Of a DNA stretch of 64,000 bases, positions 36,001 through 45,039 are shown piece by piece. Position numbers and translations under genes: made by a program. Origin of the DNA: Allorhodopirellula heiligendammensis (GTDB taxonomy: Bacteria; Planctomycetota; Planctomycetia; Pirellulales; Pirellulaceae); the NCBI RefSeq assembly GCF_007860105.1, contig NZ_SJPU01000003.1, positions 682,001-746,000 of the forward strand, given 5' to 3'. The stretch's first letter is position 1. Each line of letters starts with the position of its first letter. The notes under the pieces were generated by a model. That model was not told the DNA's origin. It saw nothing but the letters and a program-made list of their open reading frames with translations, and made no database searches.

Positions 36001-37805
36001 GAACCTCCCGGCATGGATTTGACGGGGTTGCCGACCGCATCAAACCAGGTATTGCTGGTGATCGGGTTGCCGACCGTGCCCGTGTTGGGATCGACTGCAT
36101 AGCGACTGGACTGGTAAACCCGTCCCAGGTTGTCGTACTTGGTCACATTTCGAGAGACGAGATTACCGCTGGCGGAAGTATCGTAGCGGTCAGACTGGAT
36201 CACCCGGTTCAGGTTGTCGTAGGTAACCCGACCAAAGGCATCGAGTTCCCCGTTGGTGTCCACGCGGCGGTTGCGCCAGTCATAGGTGAACGCGGTGGTG
36301 CGGGTGTTGACGCCATCGACGTAAGCGATCTGGCTGGTCAGGTTGTTATCGCCCCCGTCATTGCCGCTGTCGAAGACAGAGCCGCTGACCTGGACCATGT
36401 TATTGCCCGAGGCACCGCCGCCGGTCGGGTCGGACTCGGTAGACCCAGTGTCATTGGTGCCCACAAAGATCGCCACGACGTTGTCGCGAACATCGTAAAC
36501 ACGTTGGCTGATCGTGCCGCCGGGGGAAATCTGCAGGTTCTGCCGCTTCTGGCTGTCGTAGCCGTAGGTTGTCTGGTCGTAGTTGGTCCCACTGGTTCCT
36601 TCGCCAGAGGCCGGGATGGTGTGATAGACGCGTGTCGACGAGACCAAGCAGCAATCCGTGTACTGCCAAGTCGTCCAGCTCGTGAACGACGCTTGCGAGA
36701 ACGTATCGGTGGGCTGCAGACGGCCCGAGGTTGATCCGCGCGGCACTTGGATCTGCTCCAGAATATTGCCGCGTGCATCCCGTTGCTGGATATTGACCGG
36801 GTTGATCAGCGTGTAGGTGTAAGCAGGTGCCGATCCGGTGGCGTAGCCGCTGGCGGTCCAGGTCGCGTGCTCAGCATCTTTGTAAACCGTCCAGCGGGCA
36901 CGTCGCACCGCAGTAGCCGTGCCGCCGATGTCGATCGTGTGGACAGGGCCCAGTTGTTGGGTTGTGCGTCCCCGTGAATCGATCTCGTAATCAGAAATCA
37001 AGTGTTTTCCACCGCCGCTCGGTGTGCTCCAGCCCGCTGGCACGCCGGAGAGCAACGAGGTGTCGGCATCGTCAATTCGCTGCAGCATCGCTCCGAGAAC
37101 TTGATCGTAGAACATTCGCGTGATGAACCCGCGGGCGTCCATCGACCACGTCAGGTTACCCCGTTCATCATAAAACTGCTTTTGAGTGGTCGCGGTATTG
37201 GGACCGTTTTGGGCTGTTGTCACTACTGGCAGCGTGATGGTCTGCTGCTTGACCTGGACCGTGTCGGTGTACCACTCATAGGCGTACGTCGTTTCAAGTG
37301 GTTCGGCCCCGGCATCGTCACGGTACCGAGTCTGCTTGGCGATCGGATAGATCGTCGCCCCGCCACCGGTTCGTTGGGTGTATTCCAATTCGCTTTGGAG
37401 TACTGGGGTCCCGCCGCTGCCCTGCTTCAGTGATGTCGACTCCAGGTAACCTTCAACTGCACCGCTTCCCGTGGTCGAGTAGTAACTACGCAGCTTGATC
37501 AGACCCTCTGTGGATCGCAGCGTGATCCCGAGGTCTGCATCACCCTCATCAAAACTAATCACGGCGGAGGGCAATGCCACTTGCAGGAGTCGCCCCGCGT
37601 CATCATACGCGTTGGCACGTAGCCACTGATCGGCCCCAGAGGTGAGCACACTGAGCAGGCCCTGTCCGATGAAGTTGGTGTAAACCGTATTGACGGAACC
37701 TCCCGGACGCGTCTCGGTGGTCTTGCGGCTCCAATTGTTGTAGCCATCGGCATTCAGGCTTTGCTCGTACGCAAAGGTGTATGGGCCAAAGGAAGGGCCG
37801 CGCAC
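33081..37805 (-). CDS. RHS/YD-repeat protein, apparently 5'-truncated
   Basis: 1574 residues of YD repeats (YDDAGRLLQV, YDNAGRLRDTIDPAG, FDALGRQTQD). It ends in the RHS core signature YYFRNRWYDAQLGRFSSRDPIGYEG...NPLDCTDPEG and a 157-residue tip (bases 33084-33554) with 11 cysteines. RHS proteins build a hollow beta-cocoon around a C-terminal effector. Here the N-terminus (GTG at 37805) begins inside the repeat region, with no signal peptide, TM helix or PAAR domain, directly after the pspA stop codon in the same frame. The product as it stands should not be exported, so the locus may be a decayed or recombined copy. Confidence 0.85.
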   Translation of the reverse strand: MRGPSFGPYTFAYEQSLNADGYNNWSRKTTETRPGGSVNTVYTNFIGQGLLSVLTSGADQWLRANAYDDAGRLLQVALPSAVISFDEGDADLGITLRSTEGLIKLRSYYSTTGSGAVEGYLESTSLKQGSGGTPVLQSELEYTQRTGGGATIYPIAKQTRYRDDAGAEPLETTYAYEWYTDTVQVKQQTITLPVVTTAQNGPNTATTQKQFYDERGNLTWSMDARGFITRMFYDQVLGAMLQRIDDADTSLLSGVPAGWSTPSGGGKHLISDYEIDSRGRTTQQLGPVHTIDIGGTATAVRRARWTVYKDAEHATWTASGYATGSAPAYTYTLINPVNIQQRDARGNILEQIQVPRGSTSGRLQPTDTFSQASFTSWTTWQYTDCCLVSSTRVYHTIPASGEGTSGTNYDQTTYGYDSQKRQNLQISPGGTISQRVYDVRDNVVAIFVGTNDTGSTESDPTGGGASGNNMVQVSGSVFDSGNDGGDNNLTSQIAYVDGVNTRTTAFTYDWRNRRVDTNGELDAFGRVTYDNLNRVIQSDRYDTSASGNLVSRNVTKYDNLGRVYQSSRYAVDPNTGTVGNPITSNTWFDAVGNPVKSMPGGSSRFTKQVFDSTGWMVHSYTGYGNDTTYADALSVTGDVILSQTDMAYDDAGNSIQASRRQRYHNAPAAQTGELGSPSATPNARAEYSASYPDAVGRMIASAEYGTNGGTALTRSATIPASSDTILVSRQVYDNAGRLRDTIDPAGKISRTIYDAASRQIETIDNVVDPPASLSTGTACTASDDQNQTVQFTYTPDGDLKTLTAVNASTGNQVTQYIYGTTLSDSAIASSSLLRREIYPDSTGTSDSVSYTYNRQSQRTSLTDQNGSTRQYDFDALGRQTQDRVTTLGAGVDGAIRRVEQTYDVRGNVSAVTCYNNASVGSGSIENQITRQFDGFGQVTKTFQSHSGAVNPASTPSVGRSYTDGSGNVLRPTATLYPNGREVTLDYGSSGSITDKLNQVSSLIDDDSTVLAAYEYLGFGTFVQQDSTQADLRYTLISPTLSTDPDTGDIYSGLDRFGRVKDVRWRDVSAGTDLSRIEYGYDRASNRTWRENPSDPNREHDWLYQYDGLNRLQSAQRGQLNGTHTAITSLDAAQCWMLDSTGNWKEFRQDENGDGTWDFNQTRTANEVNEITDISNTPSDIWATPVYDRNGNTTTNPRPDLGTDATMTATFDAWNRMTKLVDDATSNVLLENQFDGRNFRVVAKEYTSGTLARTREYYFTDAWQCVEEHVDTSNTPRRQYVWGMRYIDDLVLRDRDISPSGGLLTERLYYLADGNWNTTAVVSDSGSVQERYEYDPYGNLTIFAANFTPRAASSYGVHYTYTSREWTPDAAMYYFRNRWYDAQLGRFSSRDPIGYEGSKWNLFGYCRSNPLDCTDPEGMSSVVARVPGGSFNEYLFRIFSGGGYDDWRIRLGIGGRPAIASGCIHLPPDLTEVPGLPERCEAIAKRQTHNCQQHVLLCRKECDKLYFWEDPDGCKDDCQRAENCCILNAGLLIDHCMGISPFLGPIENEHKRLKCNNTLGEDIPYMLPPYDSGAF

Positions 37806-38486
37806 TTAGTCAGCCGATTGCATGCGTGCCTTGAGGCTCGCGAGTTCATCGCTGAGTGTTTGCTCCTGCTCCTCTTGTTCGAATCGTCGCTGCAGGTCGT
37901 CGCATTCGCTCTGGTCGCCGTCGAGACGCTGCCATGCTTCGCTGACAGCTTCCTCGCGATCGACGCGTTGCTGCAGTCGGTTGAACTGGGCGAAGGCGGA
38001 TTGGCTGTCGGCCCGGTCGATCACGGAGTTGATCTTATTCGTCGTTGACGCCCGAGCGAGTTTCGCGCTCAGCAGTGTCTTTTTCTGTTTCGCCTGGCGG
38101 ATTTTGTCTTCCAGGTTGCGAACAGAGTCTTGGAGTTTGTGCACTTCGAATGCTTGCGCGGCATGTTCGCGGGCGTATTGATCGGCGCGGCCTTGGGCGG
38201 CCAGCTGCTGTTTGAGAGCAGCTTTGGCCGCATCGTCATCACCACGTTTGACTGCGGTGGCGGCGCGATCTGACCACACCGTTACCTCAGCCTGCTCACG
38301 CTCGACAGTCTTTCGCATCAGGATTTCGTCAGCGATCGCTTCGGCCACTGATTGTTTTACTTTCGCCAGTTCATCTTGCATGTCCAGAATGAGCTGGTGC
38401 AGCATTCGCTCTGGATTTTCAACACTTTCGCAAAGCGAGCTGATATTCGAACGCATGATGAGACTGAATTGGGAAAACCATTTCAT
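37806..38486 (-). CDS. PspA/IM30-family membrane-stress protein
   Basis: 226 residues, almost wholly coiled coil. The family start MKWFSQFSLIMRSNISSLCESVENPERML (amphipathic helix 0 plus helix 1) is followed by long charged helices up to DELASLKARMQSAD. PspA polymers bind and protect the cytoplasmic face of the inner membrane. GGAGAG lies 6-7 bases before the ATG at 38486. The TAA stop is followed without a gap by the GTG of the RHS frame. It lies 33 bases downstream of a giant polytopic membrane protein gene, a probable operon partner. Confidence 0.9.
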   Translation of the reverse strand: MKWFSQFSLIMRSNISSLCESVENPERMLHQLILDMQDELAKVKQSVAEAIADEILMRKTVEREQAEVTVWSDRAATAVKRGDDDAAKAALKQQLAAQGRADQYAREHAAQAFEVHKLQDSVRNLEDKIRQAKQKKTLLSAKLARASTTNKINSVIDRADSQSAFAQFNRLQQRVDREEAVSEAWQRLDGDQSECDDLQRRFEQEEQEQTLSDELASLKARMQSAD

Positions 38487-38519
38487 GGGAACTCTCCAAA
38501 GAAGGGGGGATATCAATAC

Positions 38520-41500
38520 TTATTGCCAGGTCGACAATTCATCGCTGAGGATCCGGATCCGGCTGAGCAGGCTCTCTCGGTAGTGCTCGCAGGCCGCACC
38601 GATCGCGATCACCGATGCGCCGATGACCAATCCAGTCACCCACAGCATGCCCGGGTGATCGATCGAGGATCGGATCACCATCGCGACCAAGTCGACGCAC
38701 AGGAACGCCGCACCTACATGAATGAGTGCCCGTAATCGCATTCCGATTGCGAGCAAAATTACGAAAACGGACAGAATCATGAGTGAGACAATGTGCAGCC
38801 AGCTGCCACCGAGGATCTCGAAACACGGTGACACCAAAATCGCTAAGCCACCGAGATACCGCAGCGGATCATGAGCGGACTGTGGAATGTCGACTCGTAA
38901 GAGTTCGACCAAGCCAATCACGGTCAATCCAATAGGTATGAGATACATTTGGGGATCGGTCAGCGACCAGGATGCAAGCAGAGTGCAAATACCAAAGTTC
39001 AGCATCGCCGCGGCACCCACGACATACCTTCGGCTGGCGTTCACTCGTCCGTAGGCAAACCAAATTGCCGCTGCGGCGAAGATGATCAGTAACTCTGTGG
39101 GGCCGTAGGCAAAGTCAAACAGGCTCCACAACGCTGCGAACAGGGGCAGCACAAGACCGACGACAGTGGCGGTGCGTGCATATACGTTCAAGCTTGCATG
39201 GCCGGTTGCCCGCCGAGCGAACACCAACAGGCCCGCCCCAGCGGAAACGCACAGTATTCGCAGCAGGAGATGGGGTACAGGGATCTGCTGGTGCCAATGA
39301 AACCATGCCACCAGCAAGGCAGCCACTGCGCACATGGCCCATACATGCTCCTCTAGCTGCCGACGCAGAGCGGCATGGCACTCGGCACATAGGGCAACGA
39401 GAAGTGATGTGACGATGATGGCTCGCTCATATCCGGCAAACCCAACCGAAGCCAAGCAAACCACAAAGAAAAGCAGTGCCAACGCCCGCAAAGCGAGGCT
39501 CCAAAGTCGACTCACCGTGGCATCTAACTTTGATTCACAGTACTCAAAGGCGATTCCGGCGGCGACGGTGGCGGCCAGCATCCATACGCAGGCCGGCACG
39601 ATCAACTCGCTGGTGGGAAGCGTCACGATGAACCCGCCGAAACCGGCCAGCATGGAGGCCGACTGGATGAGTTGAATGCTGCCTAGTATCGCTAGTCCGG
39701 TGTGGTGTTTCGCCAGGTCATGGGCAAAGCGGCGATGGACCGTCAACAGCGTGAGAATCGCGACCGCGGAGCTGGCGAGTACCAGCGGCGACACATACAG
39801 AATTGCCAGCGGAGCGATCATCGCTAGCCACATGGAACTGATGCCGATCACCAGCGGTTGACCGAGGCGGTTGCCGCGTACCGCGACGGTGAGCATCGCT
39901 GCCGAGCTCACCGCGTAGGCGAGCGGCAAGGCCTCATAGCTGAACCAAGTGGGCATCAGCACACCAATGCTGACTCCCGCTGCGACAGGGCCAATCAGCA
40001 ATGCCGTTGTCGTCGCCAGTGGGCTGCGAAACAGGATCGCGTTGGCGACGATGATGGCGACAACGATTGCCCAGCCGGCAGGTAAGCTGGAAACGTTCAG
40101 TGTGAGCGTCGCCCACAATAGGGCCGGAACGTAAGCGAACGCTGCCGCCAGAACGAATAGCGCCAGCGTCAGGTCGGCCAGGGGTAGCAACAACGCCGCG
40201 ATACGAGTTGGGCAACGAAAGTTTCGACTCTTTGTGTGGTATTCCAAGAAGCGTTTTGATGAAGCATCGATTTGCCAGGCACGCAGGACGGTGTGGGCGA
40301 CCAGTGACACGACTCCCATGCCAATTGAAAATATAGATAGCAACAACTCGTCGGCTCGTGCGTTGTGGGCGACCTGCAGCCCCACCGAGCTGAGGATGAT
40401 GAGCCACATCCAGATTCCACTGAGGTAGTTCTGTAGCCGAAGGGTGAGTCGGGCGAGAGACACGGTGACGACCGCCATGACGATCCAGTCCAACCCATCG
40501 AACACAGGTAGGGCTGGCAGGTGGTTTCGAGTCAAGATGCTGCCTACCCAGGCCACGCTGATCGAGATCGTGATGGCTTGCCCGGTCACGCAGAACCAAT
40601 TCACAGGGTCACGGTGATCGAACAGCGACGTGCTGAGAAAGCGATCGAGCATCGGGAGGCTGCTGAAGGCTAGCCCGAGCAGGCTCAGGCCGATCAGCGA
40701 CCACCGTAGATCTGCGTGGAACATGTCCATGGCATCTGCAAAGGGCAGCCACGTGGCGACTGCTAAGACGAGGCAGCCCGTGGCCGCGAGCATAAAGCGG
40801 CGGTCGCGGAAGATGACGCTGTAGAAGACGAAAGCAAATGTGCTGGCGGCGCTGACGATAAACGCCGCTTTTAGATTCATCAGCGAAAGCAGTACTAAGA
40901 ACGCTGACACACCGCTGACAAACTGTTTGAGCGGCACCTGGAATTCGCTGTGTTCGTGACGGCCCAGCCACCGGCTCGCCACTGCGAAGCCAGCGAGGAG
41001 CGGGAGATAGGTAAGTCCGTAGAAGGCGACCGGCAAGCGGTCTTCCTGAACAGCGGATGCCGCACCCGCCTTGAGCGTGCTCACGAGATCTCCACACAGC
41101 GTTGGAAGTGATTGGTAGGCGATCGCCACCAAGATCAAGCCGATCCAGACGAATCCACGATGCCGTGTGTCGCGACCGATCGTGAGCATCAGGCCTGCGG
41201 CGATGATGGTGGTAGGGACGACTGCTCGCGTCGCGGCACCTGTGAAGGAGAATCCATGGAATGAAAACAGCACGCCGACTGCAGTCAGCATGAGTCCGGT
41301 CAATAATGGCGCGACAATTGACCAGGGCAATGGACGGACGAGGTCGCCGGTGCGTTGGCGAAATACATCTGCGATCGTCTTGGTCGTCATCAATACAGTG
41401 CTCGCCAGCATCACGAGACCCAAACCAAGCCAATGCAGTGGCACGGCTTCGATCGTTTTCGTAACTAGCAAAACGACGCACTGTGTCGCCAAGATGGCGA

Positions 41501-42167
41501 TCGGCAGAAACCCGAATACGCGCGGCAAGTTATGCTCTTCGGTTAGCCAAAAAACATGACGATTGACTCGCACAACCCCGATTGTCATCACCAACCAGAA
41601 ACCAACTGAGAACAACACGGCGAGCCATGTGGTGTTGATCACTGGCATCGCCCCAGCCAGACACAGCAGCATGTAGGCAGCGACGAAGGCAGCTTGCCGT
41701 CCGTGCAGCCAATGTGAAAAAATGCGATCGCCAGCAAATAGCATGAAGCCCGTCGCCGGCACGAGCAGCAGCAGGGTCAATGCCGAGTTGCTCCATGAAA
41801 GCGTGTCGCCGGCTAACCACGCCAGAGACAGAAATCCGATCGGAATCAGGATCAGTGTCAAACACCGGAGTACTTGCGCGGTTGAATGGAGTCGCATCCG
41901 CCGCCCGCAATACTCCGCCGCCCCAAAAATGCCCGCGGTGTAACCGAGAATGGTTAAAAACTTCAGCGTCACCGGTAGGCTCGCCCATTGTCGCGTGACC
42001 AGCATCAGGGAGGAGGCCGAGATGATGGCTGCCCCAATAACCAGCATCCACTGGATACTCGATTCCTGCAGAAAACTATCCATCAGTCGCTCAACTACTG
42101 ACCTCGTCCGCTGCGTGCGTTGAGGCGGTGGTGGAGCGAGATCGCTTGGTGGTGCATCGGTAGCCAT
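38520..42167 (-). CDS. Very large polytopic membrane protein, DUF2339/DUF2157-like
   Basis: 1215 residues, with a proline-rich cytoplasmic start (DLAPPPPQRTQRTR) and at least 25 hydrophobic helices separated by very short loops, with no soluble domain. The first segment (IQWMLVIGAAIISASSLMLV) and the regular helix spacing recall DUF2157/DUF2339-type bacterial membrane proteins. No catalytic motif was found. It probably precedes pspA in one transcript, which suggests a link to membrane integrity or lipid/wall export, but function is unknown. Confidence 0.8.
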   Translation of the reverse strand: MATDAPPSDLAPPPPQRTQRTRSVVERLMDSFLQESSIQWMLVIGAAIISASSLMLVTRQWASLPVTLKFLTILGYTAGIFGAAEYCGRRMRLHSTAQVLRCLTLILIPIGFLSLAWLAGDTLSWSNSALTLLLLVPATGFMLFAGDRIFSHWLHGRQAAFVAAYMLLCLAGAMPVINTTWLAVLFSVGFWLVMTIGVVRVNRHVFWLTEEHNLPRVFGFLPIAILATQCVVLLVTKTIEAVPLHWLGLGLVMLASTVLMTTKTIADVFRQRTGDLVRPLPWSIVAPLLTGLMLTAVGVLFSFHGFSFTGAATRAVVPTTIIAAGLMLTIGRDTRHRGFVWIGLILVAIAYQSLPTLCGDLVSTLKAGAASAVQEDRLPVAFYGLTYLPLLAGFAVASRWLGRHEHSEFQVPLKQFVSGVSAFLVLLSLMNLKAAFIVSAASTFAFVFYSVIFRDRRFMLAATGCLVLAVATWLPFADAMDMFHADLRWSLIGLSLLGLAFSSLPMLDRFLSTSLFDHRDPVNWFCVTGQAITISISVAWVGSILTRNHLPALPVFDGLDWIVMAVVTVSLARLTLRLQNYLSGIWMWLIILSSVGLQVAHNARADELLLSIFSIGMGVVSLVAHTVLRAWQIDASSKRFLEYHTKSRNFRCPTRIAALLLPLADLTLALFVLAAAFAYVPALLWATLTLNVSSLPAGWAIVVAIIVANAILFRSPLATTTALLIGPVAAGVSIGVLMPTWFSYEALPLAYAVSSAAMLTVAVRGNRLGQPLVIGISSMWLAMIAPLAILYVSPLVLASSAVAILTLLTVHRRFAHDLAKHHTGLAILGSIQLIQSASMLAGFGGFIVTLPTSELIVPACVWMLAATVAAGIAFEYCESKLDATVSRLWSLALRALALLFFVVCLASVGFAGYERAIIVTSLLVALCAECHAALRRQLEEHVWAMCAVAALLVAWFHWHQQIPVPHLLLRILCVSAGAGLLVFARRATGHASLNVYARTATVVGLVLPLFAALWSLFDFAYGPTELLIIFAAAAIWFAYGRVNASRRYVVGAAAMLNFGICTLLASWSLTDPQMYLIPIGLTVIGLVELLRVDIPQSAHDPLRYLGGLAILVSPCFEILGGSWLHIVSLMILSVFVILLAIGMRLRALIHVGAAFLCVDLVAMVIRSSIDHPGMLWVTGLVIGASVIAIGAACEHYRESLLSRIRILSDELSTWQ

Positions 42168-42790
42168 GGCCGTTGACCTGCGGGGCTGAAAGGAGGGGAA
42201 GTGTGTAGCTTCCCAGAGCCTGGCCGGACGTCGGTGTGGCGCGAGGTTGAAAAAATTGTCGACCTACGGTCCGCCTGTAGCGAAAACGGAGCTCCCGATT
42301 AGCTCAGGCGGGCGGAGCCGGTTGGCGACGATGCGGGAGGGAGTGCGACGGTGTCGCGATTGGACGCCCCTGCTCACCTGGCTAGACCCAAGCAAATCGG
42401 GTCTGCCGTCTTATACGTATCCAATCGGATGATAAGCACCTTCCTTCAGCCAACCGCCGGGGACTACGGGCGAGCGGGGTGCGTGTGACCCTTTACGGCG
42501 TCGCATCGAATTGATTCGCGGGGAGTTGCGAAAAATGAATCCAGCTGCGGCGACCAAAGACGACTTGATCGTCGATTTCACCCATTGGTCCGCGCGTTCC
42601 ACGTCCCACGCGATGATCTCGCGTCCCCAGCGACGATCTCGGTGACCTCGCAAACTGGGCTCAATTTGTGAAAGTTGAGTAGCCGACCGCAACGGTCTGG
42701 GCGAGTTGATCGCTGCGGACCATGGTTTCAATAGTGCCGTTTGTTGACAGTGCAACGCATCGGTGTTTTGGACGGGACAATGGTCCCATT
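42168..42790. other. Intergenic region without recognised gene
   Basis: 623 bases between the recJ stop and the giant membrane protein start. It contains a loose inverted repeat CCGCCTG / CAGGCGG (42271-42277, 42305-42311) with a 27-base spacer, and no frame with protein character. Expected content: recJ terminator and the promoter of the membrane protein/pspA unit. Confidence 0.4.
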
Positions 42791-44548
42791 CTACACGCCA
42801 GCGACGGCCTGCTCTCGCCAATCGACGAGGTGGATCTCGACGCTTTTATAGCCGCGGAACTCGTTGATGACGGGGCGGTAGGCGATCTCGATGGGTCCGG
42901 TGCAGTCGTTGAGTGGATCGCACCAATCGGCGGCACCAAATGCGACGCCCCGAATGACTTTGTCGCCTTGTTTGAGTCGCACGGAGAGATGTCGCTCGCT
43001 CTTGCCCATCTTCTTGGCGGGTTCGGCCAGTTCGATGCCGCGGCCCATCAGGACAGGTCGTGGATTGCCGGCACCGAAGGGCGCCATCGTTTCGATTTGA
43101 CTCATGATGTGCAGATTCAACTGACCCAGCGGTGCTTCGGCATCGATCTGGATCGCCGGTTCGATCTCCTGTTCTGCCCACTGTCGGGCGACCGCCTCAC
43201 AGAAGTCGCCACGAAACGCTTCGATCTCCGATTCCGTGATCGTCAAGCCACCTGCGGCGGGATGCCCGCCGAAACGCACAAGTCGGTTTTCGCACTCCTG
43301 CAAGGCTTCGAACAGATTAATACCTGTCCCGCCGACGCGTCCTGAGCCGACAGCGTCGTTTTTGCCGGCTTGGTCGAGCGACAGGATGATCACCGGTTTG
43401 GCATACTGTTCGGCCAGCCGCCCGGCGACAACACCGATCACACCGGCGTGCCAGCCGACGCCGCCGAGTACCAGCGCGGCGTCAGACTCGGCATCAAACT
43501 GTTCCTTGATCTGCTTTTGCGCGGCGAGTTGAACGCTCCGCTGCAGCGTGTCTCGGGTACCATTGAGCCCGTCGATGTACTCAGCCAGCATGCGTGCTCG
43601 TTCACCGGCCTCGATGGTCATTAGCTCGATCCCCAGCTGGGCTTGGCCGAGCCGGCCAGCGGCATTGAGGCGTGGGGCGAGCGTGAACGACACACTTTCA
43701 GTCGTCAGCTCAGAGACTTGGTCGAGCTTGGTCAACTTCATCAATTCGGCCAGCCCCGGCAGCGGGTCGGTCTGCAGGGTTTTCAAGCCATGGTTGACCA
43801 GCACTCGATTTTCGTCGATCAGCGGCACCACGTCAGCGATCGTGCCGATCGCGGCGAGGGCGAGCGATTGCATCAGCAATCGCTTCATCGGCGGCGTCAC
43901 TTTTTTCTGGCCCGCTTTGGCTTGGCACAATGACCACGCTAACTTGAAAGCCACGCCGGCACCACAGAGTTCGCCGAAAGGGTAGGCTGTGCCCGGCAAG
44001 CGGGGGTGGACGATGGCGGCGGCGTCGGGTAATTCGTCGCCCATTTGGTGGTGATCGGTGACAATCAGAGTCAGGCCGAGCTCGCGGCAGAGCCGCGCAC
44101 AACCGATGCTGGCGATCCCGCAATCGACGGAAACCACGATCTGTTTGCCACGGGTGTGCAGTGTGCGGATCGCGTCTTCGTTGAGCCCATAGCCTTCTTC
44201 GAGCCGATTGGGAACGTAGTAGCTCACGTCGGCACCGAGCAGACGCAGGGCGTTGACCATGATCGCGGCCGCCGTCATGCCGTCGGCGTCGTAGTCCCCG
44301 TAGATCACAATCGGTGTCTGGGCATCGATCGCCGCCAGCAACAGGGCTGTTGCCTCGGGGATGCCCGGCAATTCTTGCGGGTCGCGAAGATTGGTGAGCT
44401 TTGTCTCCAGAAAAGCGGCGGCATCGTCGGACGAGTACACGCCGCGGCTGACCAACAATTGAGCGACGACAGGAGCGAGTCCCGACGTGCGAATCAATTG
44501 CTCGACCAACGGTGCGTCGTGCGGAGTGATCCGCCATTGCCGCTTCAT
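42791..44548 (-). CDS. recJ: Single-strand-specific exonuclease RecJ
   Basis: 585 residues. It degrades single-stranded DNA 5' to 3' in recombination and mismatch repair. DHH-family motifs are intact: VIYGDYDADGMTAAA (motif I), VVSVDCGIAS (II), VTDHHQ (III), and GVAFKLAW and HPAAGG further on (DHHA1). The C-terminal OB-fold (HLSVRLKQGDKVIRGVAF) is present, so the protein is full length. It lies 9 bases after rpmG on the same strand, so the two are likely co-transcribed. Confidence 0.95.
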   Translation of the reverse strand: MKRQWRITPHDAPLVEQLIRTSGLAPVVAQLLVSRGVYSSDDAAAFLETKLTNLRDPQELPGIPEATALLLAAIDAQTPIVIYGDYDADGMTAAAIMVNALRLLGADVSYYVPNRLEEGYGLNEDAIRTLHTRGKQIVVSVDCGIASIGCARLCRELGLTLIVTDHHQMGDELPDAAAIVHPRLPGTAYPFGELCGAGVAFKLAWSLCQAKAGQKKVTPPMKRLLMQSLALAAIGTIADVVPLIDENRVLVNHGLKTLQTDPLPGLAELMKLTKLDQVSELTTESVSFTLAPRLNAAGRLGQAQLGIELMTIEAGERARMLAEYIDGLNGTRDTLQRSVQLAAQKQIKEQFDAESDAALVLGGVGWHAGVIGVVAGRLAEQYAKPVIILSLDQAGKNDAVGSGRVGGTGINLFEALQECENRLVRFGGHPAAGGLTITESEIEAFRGDFCEAVARQWAEQEIEPAIQIDAEAPLGQLNLHIMSQIETMAPFGAGNPRPVLMGRGIELAEPAKKMGKSERHLSVRLKQGDKVIRGVAFGAADWCDPLNDCTGPIEIAYRPVINEFRGYKSVEIHLVDWREQAVAGV

Positions 44549-44557
44549 GCCGGCAGC

Positions 44558-44722
44558 CTATTTCTTCTTTTCGAGGTGCCAGGTGTGCTTACGGACGTGG
44601 GGGTTGTACTTCTTCAACCGCAGTTTTTCACCGCCGGGTTTCCGTTGGATTGTGTAGTTGTAGTGGCCGGTTTCTTCGCAGACCAGGAAGACAGTCTCGG
44701 CTTTTTTCTTGCTTTTTGCCAT
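44558..44722 (-). CDS. rpmG: 50S ribosomal protein L33
   Basis: 54 residues, MAKSKKKAETVFLVCEETG then YNYTIQRKPGGEKLRLKKYNP and a basic end HVRKHTWHLEKKK. Only one cysteine is present, so this is the zinc-free (C-minus) form. The ATG at 44722 gives the standard length; an upstream in-frame codon at 44809 would add an unrelated leader. Divergent from priA across about 317 bases. Confidence 0.93.
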   Translation of the reverse strand: MAKSKKKAETVFLVCEETGHYNYTIQRKPGGEKLRLKKYNPHVRKHTWHLEKKK

Positions 44723-45039
44723 CGAAATGCGGGCGTGGGTGGAGAGTGGGGGATTTGAAATGTGCCAGTTTGGCCCGGAAGTATGGTCTGCCGACCCGGT
44801 TTTTGGCAACCCGTGAATTTTTGCTGCCTTTCGCCTGCGTCAGTCACGCGAGCTTGAGTGGAAAAACCTACCGTGGCGTGAATCGCCCTGGCGTGTTTTG
44901 GCACAGGTCTTGGCTCACTTTGTCCAGGCCATTCACCCGTGGTGCCGCACTGCCCTGGCGAAGGGTTGTGACCAAAGGTGTCATCTGCCGCCGCGATACT
45001 GATTCCAGGCCACGTTTTCTCGTTTCGCGGAGTTCTGTC

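Noticed and set aside
35814-36734. 306-codon open frame antisense to the RHS gene
   Set aside because: No motif; long antisense frames are expected against repetitive high-GC coding sequence.
42271-42311. CCGCCTG / CAGGCGG inverted repeat as recJ terminator
   Set aside because: Spacer of 27 bases, no T run and about 480 bases from the recJ stop make a terminator role doubtful.
42722-43345. 207-codon frame antisense to recJ
   Set aside because: No recognisable domain; recJ on the opposite strand is complete and conserved.
44650-45039. N-terminal extension of PriA upstream of the ATG at 45040
   Set aside because: It is antisense to the rpmG 5' part and has no homology; the ATG at 45040 has a fitting ribosome-binding site.
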